A DNA stretch of 64,000 bases from Bacteroides fragilis. Lineage in GTDB: Bacteria > Bacteroidota > Bacteroidia > Bacteroidales > DTGW01. A program made the translations under genes and the position numbers. The stretch's first letter is position 1. Each line of letters starts with the position of its first letter. The notes under the pieces were generated by a model, which saw nothing but the letters and a program-made list of their open reading frames with translations, ran no database searches and was not told where the DNA came from. The DNA lies in the NCBI GenBank assembly GCA_945889005.1, contig CAMDBI010000018.1:1-64000 (forward strand), given 5' to 3'. Positions 37,746-46,099 of this stretch are shown piece after piece.

Positions 37746-37880
37746 AATTTAAATCGTGCTTCGTTATTCGTGGACCGTGGACTGTAGTCCGTAGTCCGTG
37801 GACTGTGTTTAGTGACTCTTAAAAAACATTCAATAACTATTTCTTTTTCACATTTTTACACTTGTCATTTTCACATTTAT

Positions 37881-39062
37881 TTACGCATCCAGCTCTCCTG
37901 CAATTACATTTAAACTACTCATGCTTACAATAATATCTGAAAGCATTTGTCCTTTAATCATATCGTCGGCAAAAGCCTGATAATAAATAAAACAAGGACG
38001 ACGAAAGTGCAGCCTGTATGGTGAGCGTGTTCCATCGCTAACCAAATAAAAGCCCAACTCTCCATTGGCGCCTTCAACCGCATGATAAATTTCACCTTTT
38101 GGAACAGGCACTTCGCCCATTACAATCTTGAAATGCCAGATGAGCGCTTCCATTTTGGTGTATACATCGTGCTTTTGAGGCAAATAATATTCGGGTACAT
38201 CGGCATAATGCTTGCCCGATGGCATTTTGGCTAATGCCTGTTGAATAATCTTAAGGCTTTCCCATATTTCGGTGTTTCGTACACAATAGCGGTCGTATGT
38301 ATCGCCTTGTGTGCCAATAGGAACTGTAAAATCAAAATCGTTGTATGAACAATAGGGATTCGAAATCCGCACATCGTAATCGACCCCGGTAGCACGAAGA
38401 TTAGGACCTGTAAATCCATAGTTCATCGCTTTTTCGGCAGTAATTGCACCTACATTGATTGTCCGATCCATAAATATACGGTTACGCGACACCAATGCCT
38501 CAAATTCCTTCATTACTGTGGGGAAAGTCTTGATAAAATGGTCGAGTTTTTGGTAAAAAGATGGGCTAAAATCGCGTTCGAAACCTCCGATTCGTCCCAT
38601 ATTGGTTGTGAGGCGCGATCCGCAAACCTCTTCGAACATTTCATAGATTTTTTCACGTTCCTGAAATACATAAGTGAACCCTGTTAAAGCGCCTGTATCG
38701 ACCGCCAACACCGAGTTGCAAACCAAATGATCGGCTATACGTGCAAGCTCCATCACAATAACACGCATATAATCAACTTTTTTGGGCACCTCAATTCCAA
38801 AGAGTTTTTCGGCAGTCAACAGCCATCCGGTATTGTTGATTGGGGCTGAGCAATAGTTGAGACGGTCGGTAAGTGGAGTAATCTGGTAGTATGCACGATG
38901 TTCGGCTATTTTCTCAAACGCACGGTGTATATAGCCAATAGTAGACTCGCCACTTACACAAATTTCTCCATCCATTTTCAGTACATTCTGAAACACGCCA
39001 TGTGTCGCAGGATGCGTTGGTCCTAGATTTAATGTATTATATTCTTTTGTCTCTATTTCCAT
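37881..39062 (-). CDS. nuoD: NADH-quinone oxidoreductase subunit D
   Basis: This 393-residue 49-kDa-type subunit lines the quinone cavity. The conserved LGPTHPATHG start, IGYIHRAFEKIAEHR, DRLNYCSAP and the C-terminal SLNVIAGELD are intact. It is a separate gene here, not fused to nuoC. Confidence 0.96.
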   Translation of the reverse strand: MEIETKEYNTLNLGPTHPATHGVFQNVLKMDGEICVSGESTIGYIHRAFEKIAEHRAYYQITPLTDRLNYCSAPINNTGWLLTAEKLFGIEVPKKVDYMRVIVMELARIADHLVCNSVLAVDTGALTGFTYVFQEREKIYEMFEEVCGSRLTTNMGRIGGFERDFSPSFYQKLDHFIKTFPTVMKEFEALVSRNRIFMDRTINVGAITAEKAMNYGFTGPNLRATGVDYDVRISNPYCSYNDFDFTVPIGTQGDTYDRYCVRNTEIWESLKIIQQALAKMPSGKHYADVPEYYLPQKHDVYTKMEALIWHFKIVMGEVPVPKGEIYHAVEGANGELGFYLVSDGTRSPYRLHFRRPCFIYYQAFADDMIKGQMLSDIIVSMSSLNVIAGELDA

Positions 39063-39140
39063 TTTTTTTAAATCGTTGTTCGTGCTTCGTTGCTCGTGCT
39101 TCGATTTCCGGCTTTCATTTTCAAATTAGTCATTTGCATA

Positions 39141-39641
39141 TTAACGACCAAAGTACTTATCCTCCTTGTCTATTCGTGAAGCATCTTCGAGCGGATATTG
39201 TTTCATCATGGGGTGATAGGTCATATCGTCCATGTTGAGTATGCGCTTGAGATTGGGATGCCCCTCAAATTGTATTCCATAAAAATCGAATGTCTCGCGT
39301 TCCATCCAGTTCGCCGATTTGAAAATCGATGTCAATGAAGGAACTGTCGGATTTGACGACTGTATGAAAACTCTAATTCGCAGCCTTACATTATTGGTAA
39401 AGCTATGAAGATGATATATAACTCCCAGATCACTGCTTTGTTCGGGATAGTGCACACCACACAAATCTGTTAAAAACTGAAATTGAAGGTCGTCGTTATT
39501 GTAAAGATATTGAATGAGCTCAATAAGTTTATCTTTCTTAATATCCAAACTTAGCATTCCGAACGGCTCGTCGATGCCAAGCAATGAATCGCCTAGCAAT
39601 GAAGGTAAAGTTTCTTTCAAATATGTATTATCTAAAGCCAT
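39141..39641 (-). CDS. nuoC: NADH-quinone oxidoreductase subunit C
   Basis: This 166-residue 30-kDa-type subunit has the diagnostic LTDLCGVHYPE, WMERETFDFYGIQFEGHPNL and YPLEDASRIDKEDKYFGR tail (each part visible). It scaffolds the peripheral arm with NuoD. It starts six bases after nuoB. Confidence 0.95.
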   Translation of the reverse strand: MALDNTYLKETLPSLLGDSLLGIDEPFGMLSLDIKKDKLIELIQYLYNNDDLQFQFLTDLCGVHYPEQSSDLGVIYHLHSFTNNVRLRIRVFIQSSNPTVPSLTSIFKSANWMERETFDFYGIQFEGHPNLKRILNMDDMTYHPMMKQYPLEDASRIDKEDKYFGR

Positions 39642-39647
39642 AAATGT

Positions 39648-40193
39648 TTATTCAATTCCGTAAAATGCCAACAAACTTTTATATTCAGGCGAACTGCGTC
39701 GACGCAACGATTCGTTTTGACACAGTTCCTGAACTTTCATTACTCCTTCGAGTATTTGTTCTGGTCTAGGCGGGCAACCCGGCACATAAACATCGACCGG
39801 AACTACCTGGTCAATACCCTGCAAAACGCTATATGTATCGAAAATGCCTCCACTCGAAGCACATGCTCCAACAGCCATTACCCAACGGGGCTCTGCCATT
39901 TGAGTATAAACCTGACGAACAATTGGAGCCATTTTTTTGGAGATCGTGCCCATGACCATAAGCATATCGGCCTGTCGGGGCGAAAAACTCATGCGTTCGC
40001 TGCCAAATCGACCCAAATCGTAGTTCGATGCCATAGTAGCCATAAACTCAATACCACAACATGAAGTTGCAAAAGGTAATGGCCAAAGCGAATATGAACG
40101 AGCTAAGCCAACAGCCTGATCCAATTTAGTGGCAAAAAAACCTTGTCCTTCAATTCCTTCAGGTGGCGGAACTATATTTATTTTTCGAGTCAT
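39648..40193 (-). CDS. nuoB: NADH-quinone oxidoreductase subunit B
   Basis: This 181-residue PSST-type subunit carries cluster N2. Its ligands are the tandem cysteines in TSCCGIEFM plus VGACASSGG and VPGCPPRPE. The fold and length match the family. It sits at the quinone site and is the second gene of the operon. Confidence 0.96.
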   Translation of the reverse strand: MTRKINIVPPPEGIEGQGFFATKLDQAVGLARSYSLWPLPFATSCCGIEFMATMASNYDLGRFGSERMSFSPRQADMLMVMGTISKKMAPIVRQVYTQMAEPRWVMAVGACASSGGIFDTYSVLQGIDQVVPVDVYVPGCPPRPEQILEGVMKVQELCQNESLRRRSSPEYKSLLAFYGIE

Positions 40194-40271
40194 TTTTTTA
40201 AAGACAAAAGATTTAAGACAATGAACAAATTATAATTAATTGGTCATTTGTCATTAGTAATTAGTCATTAT

Positions 40272-40652
40272 TTATTGGTCATTAAATTTCAAAGCCCCCT
40301 TCTTTAGTACATAATAAAATCCCAACAAAAGTGGTATAATAAAAATGATCATTTTAAAAAAACCAGAACTGCCAAGATCTCTAAAATTTACAGCCCATGG
40401 ATAAAAGAAAATTACTTCGACATCGAACAAAACAAATAAAATTGCAGTAAGAAAATACCTGACAGAAATTGGAAATCGGGCATTTCCTTGCTGTTCAATA
40501 CCGCATTCGAAATTTTCGAGCTTTCTATTTGCTTTGCGCCTTGGACCCAAAAAGGGACTTATAAATATTACAAGCGCTACAAAGGAAAAAATAAAAATAA
40601 TCTGAAAAATTATTCCTGCATATTGATTTAGAAATCCTAGATGTTCTGTCAT
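40272..40652 (-). CDS. nuoA: NADH-quinone oxidoreductase subunit A
   Basis: This 126-residue, three-helix membrane subunit has the conserved FECGIEQQGNARFPISVRYFLTAILFVLFDVE region (several short motifs: FECG, RFPIS, FDVEVIFFYPW). It is the first gene of the complete nuoABCDEFGHIJKLMN operon. A possible promoter lies at 40706-40736. Confidence 0.95.
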   Translation of the reverse strand: MTEHLGFLNQYAGIIFQIIFIFSFVALVIFISPFLGPRRKANRKLENFECGIEQQGNARFPISVRYFLTAILFVLFDVEVIFFYPWAVNFRDLGSSGFFKMIIFIIPLLLGFYYVLKKGALKFNDQ

Positions 40653-40705
40653 TTATTCAATGTCAATTAGTTCTGTTATTGAAATAACGATGAATACTTA
40701 CTAAA

Positions 40706-40736
40706 CAAAGTTGACGAAAAAGAGTTGAAATAACAA
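40706..40736 (-). promoter_or_regulatory. Possible promoter of the nuo operon
   Basis: On the minus strand TTG (40736-40734) is followed after 20 bases by CAACTTTG (40713-40706), close to the -7 consensus TAnnTTTG. Spacing is ideal, but the first base of the -7 box deviates. It would start transcription about 45-50 bases before the nuoA ATG. Confidence 0.4.
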
Positions 40737-40761
40737 GTGTTTTTTCTCAAATTCTGCATTA

Positions 40762-42063
40762 TTATTTAATTTGACGAATCAACAAACCTGGGTATAGCTT
40801 ACTACTGCCGCCTTTAAACAATGTGCGATCGATTGAAGTGTCAGCATTTGCAACAACTCCAGCCATATATCGGTTGTCCCATATTTGAGCGCCGTCCACT
40901 TTGATAGTACCTAAACGCACATACTTTGTCTTGCCTGTTTTTTCGTCAATTTGTTGTTCGAGAACTTCAAATTTGTCGCCTTTTTCAAGACTCTCTTTCA
41001 GACCAATTTTTGCAGTGATAGGCTCTGTTGTAAACAAAGGTGTTTTGGTTTTGAAAACATCATATTTTTTCTGCAACTTGGCAATAACTGCATCTATTGC
41101 ATTAACAGTTGCAATGCGCACCAGGTCTTCTTCTGTTTTTTTTGTAAAAATAGTCGATTGTACATCGGCCCATGCTTTCTCTGTTCCAACAGGGATAAGT
41201 CTAAAAAGATTAGTTGTATCGAATGCTTCCTTTTTCTTTGGGTCTATACTTTTGTCGTCCATCCAATATGATTGGTAAAAAACAGCTGCAACCGAATCGT
41301 TCCATTCGAGTTTGTAGAGGTACGATGTTGTTTGAACAACATAGCCTTTGGCAGCTACCGATAGCCCAGTCGATACAATATCGGCAACATCGGTCGAAAC
41401 ACCTCCCAGTTGTGCAGCAACCGACAATAATCCCTTTGAAGCTTCTGCAACTTCTTTTTTGTCAACATACTTAAAACGTGTAACCACTACAAATGTATTT
41501 CCAATTAGTTCTTCACCGGCATCGGCAAGCATCGAAAGGCCACGGGTTGTTTTCTTTGCAACATTGGCACTCATTTCGGTAGCATCCCACATGCCTCGAT
41601 CGCCAATGAGACTCATGTCAAATGCGCCGTTTTCTTTGCGGTTGAACCATTTAGCAACCATGCCTGATGCAATACGGTTAGTTTTCAAAAACTTCTCAAT
41701 CTTAACAGGAATTTCTTTCGTATTTGTTGTATCTACCATTCCACCGGTGCCGGCATCCAGCAGTTCTTTGCCCCAGCTTTTTATTTCATTATCATCTTTT
41801 GATATACGCTCTTCGGGAGTCAAAACAACATCGGTTAATTTAAATGTTCTAATAGGCAAGTTGTGATCGTTGTATTTGTCGGGAACTGGCGATGCCAAGA
41901 AAGATCGCTTAATAGTATCGGCTTTTACAAGCCCTGCATCGTCTATCATGATGGTATAGATAGAGCTGCGGCGATATTTAATACTCATTTTGTCTGCTTG
42001 AGCCATTAAAACTGACGAACAAAAAAACAAAACAATTGCAAGTAACGATTTTGACAATTTCAT
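40762..42063 (-). CDS. Conserved exported protein of unknown function
   Basis: This 433-residue protein has a signal peptide (1-21, ending SVLMAQA). The mature part has no motif I can name. It contains a repeated small-residue region (MLADAGEELIGNTFVVVTRFKY and LSVAAQLGGVSTDVADIVSTG) and an SH3-like C-terminal stretch around GDKFEVLEQ and YVRLGTIKVDGAQIWDN. Similar proteins are common in Bacteroidales genomes. A good -7 box (TATATTTG, minus strand, 42097-42090) supports expression from its own promoter. Function is not inferred. Confidence 0.8.
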   Translation of the reverse strand: MKLSKSLLAIVLFFCSSVLMAQADKMSIKYRRSSIYTIMIDDAGLVKADTIKRSFLASPVPDKYNDHNLPIRTFKLTDVVLTPEERISKDDNEIKSWGKELLDAGTGGMVDTTNTKEIPVKIEKFLKTNRIASGMVAKWFNRKENGAFDMSLIGDRGMWDATEMSANVAKKTTRGLSMLADAGEELIGNTFVVVTRFKYVDKKEVAEASKGLLSVAAQLGGVSTDVADIVSTGLSVAAKGYVVQTTSYLYKLEWNDSVAAVFYQSYWMDDKSIDPKKKEAFDTTNLFRLIPVGTEKAWADVQSTIFTKKTEEDLVRIATVNAIDAVIAKLQKKYDVFKTKTPLFTTEPITAKIGLKESLEKGDKFEVLEQQIDEKTGKTKYVRLGTIKVDGAQIWDNRYMAGVVANADTSIDRTLFKGGSSKLYPGLLIRQIK

Positions 42064-42123
42064 AAAATTTGATTTTATAGGTTAAAGTTCAAATATAGTG
42101 AAAATTTGTTTTGCTAAACATAA

Positions 42124-42154
42124 TTTGCATTTCAAATCAGAAATTGTATTTTTG
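42124..42154 (+). promoter_or_regulatory. Strong Bacteroidota-type promoter for the O-antigen ligase-like gene
   Basis: TTTG at 42124-42127, a 19-base spacer and TATTTTTG at 42147-42154 fit the -33/-7 consensus exactly. Transcription would begin near 42161, leaving a leader of only about 24 bases. This supports the unusual TTG start at 42185. Confidence 0.7.
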
Positions 42155-42184
42155 ATTTATCGATAACATCTTACACCCATTATT

Positions 42185-43741
42185 TTGAAAAATTTTTTAA
42201 AAACCATTTTAGGTCCAAATACTTTCGTTCTTGCGCTTATTCTTATAGCGGCAGGCCTTCCGCTTTCTCCATTTTTGATAAGTGCTGGCATTGTGATTCT
42301 TGTGCTTAACTGGCTTGCAGAGGGCAATTTCAAATACAAGAGTAACGAATTGTTCCAAAACAAAGCTCTCTGGGCATTTTGCGCTATTTATATTATTCAT
42401 TTAGTCTGGTTATTCATTACTTCCGACTTTCAATACGGTCTCAAGGATATTAAAATCAAACTCCCTTTACTGCTCATTCCATTGGTCGTAGCAACTTCTG
42501 AGTTTCCTAGTGCTAAAAGTATTCGTTGGATTTTTGGGGTATTTATTGCATCTACTATTATTTCAACTATAATTATTACACTTATCGTTTTTGGGTTTAT
42601 CGACTTCAACTATACCGATATTCGCCATGCGTCAATCTTTATCTCGCACATTAGGCTTTCGCTTTATATCGCACTTATTGTCATTGCATTGCTTTATGCA
42701 ATCTGCGAAAATATTGTTACTTTTAAAGCAACTTCCATTGCTATTATTATTTGGCTTATTTCTTTTTTAGTTCTTCTTCAGGCAATGACCGGGATTGTAG
42801 TATTGTTAATTACTTCTACACTTCTGTTTTTTATCTTTTATTATAAAAAATCGACATTTGCCATCAGACTATTAGCAATATGTGTCTTTGTTTTGCTATT
42901 TGTAAGTTGTGCTATATATATAAGGTGTGTTTATCAAAATTTTATCAATTTCGACACTCGCGATACTCAAAATTTGGCAACTAAAACCATTAATGGAAAC
43001 CCTTATATCCACAATTCCGACGATCCAAATTTCGAAAACGGACATTGGACGGGTTATTTCTATTGCGCTAAAGAATTAGAAAATGAGTGGGTGCGCCGAA
43101 GCAATTTTCCAATAGATAGTCTCGATCGCAAATCACAGCCTATAAGGTATACTTTAATGAAATATATGACCTCGCTAGACTTGAAAAAAGATTCTGTTGG
43201 CATTTGGGCGTTAAGCGATATGGACATTCGAAGCATAGAAGATGGAACGACCAATTTTATTGCGAACAAAAAATTTTCGCTTTACTCAAGAATTTATATC
43301 ATTATTGAAGAATTCTATTGGTACAACAAAGGGCGTTTACCTGTTGGTAATTCTGTTACTCAACGTTTTCTTTTTGGAAGTATTGCGCTGGAAATTATTA
43401 AAAAGAATCCCCTTTTGGGTGTTGGTACTGGCGATGTTAGTAAATCTTATGCGGAAGTTTATAAAATTAAATACCCAACAATTCCCGAAAAATTCAGACT
43501 TAGAGCGCACAATCAGTTTTTAACATTTGCCATAGCATTTGGCATTCCTGCAATGCTTATTATTATTGTTTTTTTTCTATTTCCTGTATTTTCTCGTAAA
43601 AAAGATTTTTTACAGTATAGTATTTTGATTATTATGATGTTGTCGTTTGTCAACGAAGATACACTTGAAACACAGAGCGGGGCAACGTTTTTTGCGCTCT
43701 TTTATGCATTATTCGTGTTTGCCAAATCAAAATCGACATGA
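42185..43741 (+). CDS. O-antigen ligase/polymerase-like membrane protein (WaaL/Wzy family)
   Basis: This 518-residue polytopic protein has about 11 hydrophobic helices and one large extracytoplasmic loop (about residues 240-395). After the loop come GVGTGDV and RAHNQFLTFAIAFG, the position where Wzy_C family proteins keep the conserved Arg and His used in glycan transfer. It would ligate or polymerise an undecaprenyl-linked glycan in the periplasm. The start is a TTG; no ATG is available, and the promoter at 42124-42154 leaves little room for another start. The neighbours are not glycan genes. Confidence 0.82.
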   Translation: MKNFLKTILGPNTFVLALILIAAGLPLSPFLISAGIVILVLNWLAEGNFKYKSNELFQNKALWAFCAIYIIHLVWLFITSDFQYGLKDIKIKLPLLLIPLVVATSEFPSAKSIRWIFGVFIASTIISTIIITLIVFGFIDFNYTDIRHASIFISHIRLSLYIALIVIALLYAICENIVTFKATSIAIIIWLISFLVLLQAMTGIVVLLITSTLLFFIFYYKKSTFAIRLLAICVFVLLFVSCAIYIRCVYQNFINFDTRDTQNLATKTINGNPYIHNSDDPNFENGHWTGYFYCAKELENEWVRRSNFPIDSLDRKSQPIRYTLMKYMTSLDLKKDSVGIWALSDMDIRSIEDGTTNFIANKKFSLYSRIYIIIEEFYWYNKGRLPVGNSVTQRFLFGSIALEIIKKNPLLGVGTGDVSKSYAEVYKIKYPTIPEKFRLRAHNQFLTFAIAFGIPAMLIIIVFFLFPVFSRKKDFLQYSILIIMMLSFVNEDTLETQSGATFFALFYALFVFAKSKST

Positions 43742-43757
43742 ACTCCTGATAAATTTA

Positions 43758-44477
43758 TTATTTCATAAAATTCTTTTCTACATATTCGTCGAACGTTTTC
43801 TTGTATTGGTCTCCAATAGGGATAAAAACTTTTTCGTCAAAAATGATGCGATTGCGTTCTATGGTTGTAATACGATCGAGATTAACAATGTATGATCTGT
43901 GAACTCTCATGAAATTTGAACCTGGCAAGTTTTCTTCCATACTTTTCATGCTCATAAGAGTCATTACAGGCTTTTCGTTCAATATGTGTATTCGTACATA
44001 CTCACGCATGCCTTCTATGTATTTGATATCGTTAAGTTTAATGCGCACAATTTTATATTCGGTTTTGAAAAAAAGACTTTGGTCATTATGCTCAAGTTTC
44101 GAAGGCAATTGAGCAATTAAATCGAAATGTTTTTTGGCTTTATTGGCAGATTTGAGAAACATCTCGTAAGAAATTGGTTTTAGCAAATAGTCTAAAGCAT
44201 CGACTCTAAAGCCCTCAATAGCATGCTCTTGGTATGCGGTTGTGAATATCACCTCTGGCCTAACCTCGAGCGATTTTACAAAATCAACACCATTCAGATC
44301 GGGCATATTAATGTCGAGAAACATGAGATCTACATCTTTCTCAGACAATATCGAAAGAGCATCTAAAGCACTATTGCACTCAGCTACACTCTCGAGAAAT
44401 GGTGTTTTCTTTATATAATCGCTTATTTGCGTTAATGCCAATGGCTCGTCGTCTATAGCTATGCATTTTATTGTCAT
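43758..44477 (-). CDS. LytTR-family response regulator
   Basis: This 239-residue protein has an intact receiver domain (acidic pair D9-D10, phospho-acceptor D55 in LMFLDINMPD, conserved Lys in YLLKPIS) and a C-terminal LytTR DNA-binding domain (about 135-235; MREYVRIHI, RVHRSYIVNLDRI). It would be phosphorylated by the adjacent LytS/YehU-type kinase, whose stop codon overlaps its start by four bases. Targets are unknown. Confidence 0.94.
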   Translation of the reverse strand: MTIKCIAIDDEPLALTQISDYIKKTPFLESVAECNSALDALSILSEKDVDLMFLDINMPDLNGVDFVKSLEVRPEVIFTTAYQEHAIEGFRVDALDYLLKPISYEMFLKSANKAKKHFDLIAQLPSKLEHNDQSLFFKTEYKIVRIKLNDIKYIEGMREYVRIHILNEKPVMTLMSMKSMEENLPGSNFMRVHRSYIVNLDRITTIERNRIIFDEKVFIPIGDQYKKTFDEYVEKNFMK

Positions 44478-45538
44478 ATAGGCAATGTTAGTTTAACACT
44501 AAATTCTTTAACAGTTTCAACAATTTCGAGCGAGTATTTATTACCATATATAAGATCGAGTCGCTTTCGTGTGTTTTGTAAACCTATACCCGAACCATTA
44601 TCTTTTATTTTGTTTTGGACGTGCCTGCTATTGAAAATTAAAAAAACTAAATTGTTTTCTTCTCTACTTAAAAAAATATTGATAAATGAAGTCTCTTTGT
44701 TGCTTATACCGTGTTTGTATGCATTTTCGATAAACGACACAAACAGCAATGGAGGTACTTTGAAATCGCCGATCGAATTGTCGACTTCAAATGTAATATC
44801 TACATCTTTACTAAGTCTAAGCTTCATAAGATCGATATAACTATTGATAAATTCGATTTCTTTGCTGAGCATTGTAAATTGACCTTCCGAATCGTAGAGC
44901 AAATAACGCATCAACATCGAAAGTCGAATAATCGAATCCTTTGCATACACTGTGTTTTGATCGATCAAAGCATGAATATTGTTTAACGTATTCATAAAAA
45001 AATGAGGACTGATTTGGTATCGCAAAAAAGCAAGTTTCGATTCAATATTTTCTTTTTCAAAATCTTTGCGTTTTTGATCATCGGCCATCCACTTGCCGGT
45101 AAGTTTCAGCGCAGTATTGAAACCTACTACAAGCAACGAAATTACAAAATTATTGAGCAAGATCAACTCTTTCGATTTATGAAAGGGAATCATCTTGGGG
45201 TGCGGTATTTTTACATTTCTTATGTTGTGCGATTCAGAAAAAGCTCGCTCTATAAATAACTTGAGATTGTGGTCGATAAAAACAACAACTACGACAACAG
45301 CAAGGGTTAAAAGAAAATATAAGCGTGTTTTTTCTTTAAAAAAAACCTTTGGGACAAGTATGTAATTATTGATAAGAAAAATTACAAAAAAAGGTAGTAT
45401 TCTAATAAAAGTCCGATAGAAATATTTGTTAAAGTTAAAATCTTGCTGAGTTACAAGTATTGGGGAAAAAAGCAAAACACTCCAAAGTATTGTGTAAATC
45501 GATATTTCTGTCCATTCCCAACGTTTGGTGCTTTGCAT
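44474..45538 (-). CDS. LytS/YehU-type sensor histidine kinase
   Basis: This membrane histidine kinase of about 354 residues has four N-terminal transmembrane helices, a short cytoplasmic linker, the His_kinase domain with the phospho-acceptor in LRYQISPHFFMNTLNNIHA, and a HATPase domain (FIENAYKHG; GSGIGLQNTRKRL). The start is set at ATG 45538; a GTG at 45571 would add 11 residues. It forms a two-gene operon with the LytTR regulator. No sensor domain is present beyond the membrane helices. Confidence 0.93.
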   Translation of the reverse strand: MQSTKRWEWTEISIYTILWSVLLFSPILVTQQDFNFNKYFYRTFIRILPFFVIFLINNYILVPKVFFKEKTRLYFLLTLAVVVVVVFIDHNLKLFIERAFSESHNIRNVKIPHPKMIPFHKSKELILLNNFVISLLVVGFNTALKLTGKWMADDQKRKDFEKENIESKLAFLRYQISPHFFMNTLNNIHALIDQNTVYAKDSIIRLSMLMRYLLYDSEGQFTMLSKEIEFINSYIDLMKLRLSKDVDITFEVDNSIGDFKVPPLLFVSFIENAYKHGISNKETSFINIFLSREENNLVFLIFNSRHVQNKIKDNGSGIGLQNTRKRLDLIYGNKYSLEIVETVKEFSVKLTLPI

Positions 45539-45742
45539 AATCTGTGTTTCAATTTTTGTCAAAGTTAACACCCAACAAAAAACCCCACAAGTATAATCAA
45601 CAAGCAGGGCGTTTTTATCAATATAAAGTATATTTCAAAAAGTCAAAAGTAATTCAAAAAAATAATTTGATTAGTCCATAACCTTTCACATCTAATTATT
45701 TAGATGTGAAAAAACAAATCCGATTATTTAAGAATAAAAGTA

Positions 45743-45871
45743 TTAAGAATTTGCCTTTTGTTCTACCTTGACATTTTTGCTATATGCAGGACATACATGG
45801 CTGCTTTTGCACGATGCAAACAAAAAAGAAATTAATAATACACCTACAACAAACTTCACAATTTTTTTCAT
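45743..45871 (-). CDS. Small lipoprotein with CPAY motif
   Basis: A 42-residue frame on the minus strand starts at ATG 45871 and ends at TAA 45743. It encodes a charged N-terminus (MKKIVK), a hydrophobic core (FVVGVLLISFLFA) and a lipobox-like SC, giving a mature lipoprotein of 22 residues with the phrase VCPAYSK and a Lys-rich tail (VEQKANS). Small lipoproteins with a C-P-A-Y motif recur in Bacteroidota genomes; no function is known to me. The frame is short, but the signal peptide features and the lack of competing frames make it credible. Confidence 0.72.
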   Translation of the reverse strand: MKKIVKFVVGVLLISFLFASCKSSHVCPAYSKNVKVEQKANS

Positions 45872-46072
45872 GACCAATATTTTAATATCTGAATTCTATT
45901 GTAAAAATAAATAAAAATAATTTAATAACAACAAAGTTTAATATTATTTTTTTGTTACCAAACATGAGCAATAACAGTATAAAATACAAAAATATTCTTT
46001 AAAAAACAAGTATCTGAATTATTATTTAACAATCAGTTTTAAAATAGAATGTTACAAAAAGGACGAATAAAT

Positions 46073-46080
46073 TAACTTTG
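46073..46080 (+). promoter_or_regulatory. -7 promoter box for the ABC-F gene
   Basis: TAACTTTG matches TAnnTTTG and lies 19 bases before the ATG at 46100, so the transcript would have a leader of only about 12 bases. The -33 region is weak. The 228 bases upstream (45872-46099) otherwise hold only AT-rich sequence. Confidence 0.45.
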
Positions 46081-46099
46081 CGCTTCGAAATTTAAAAAT

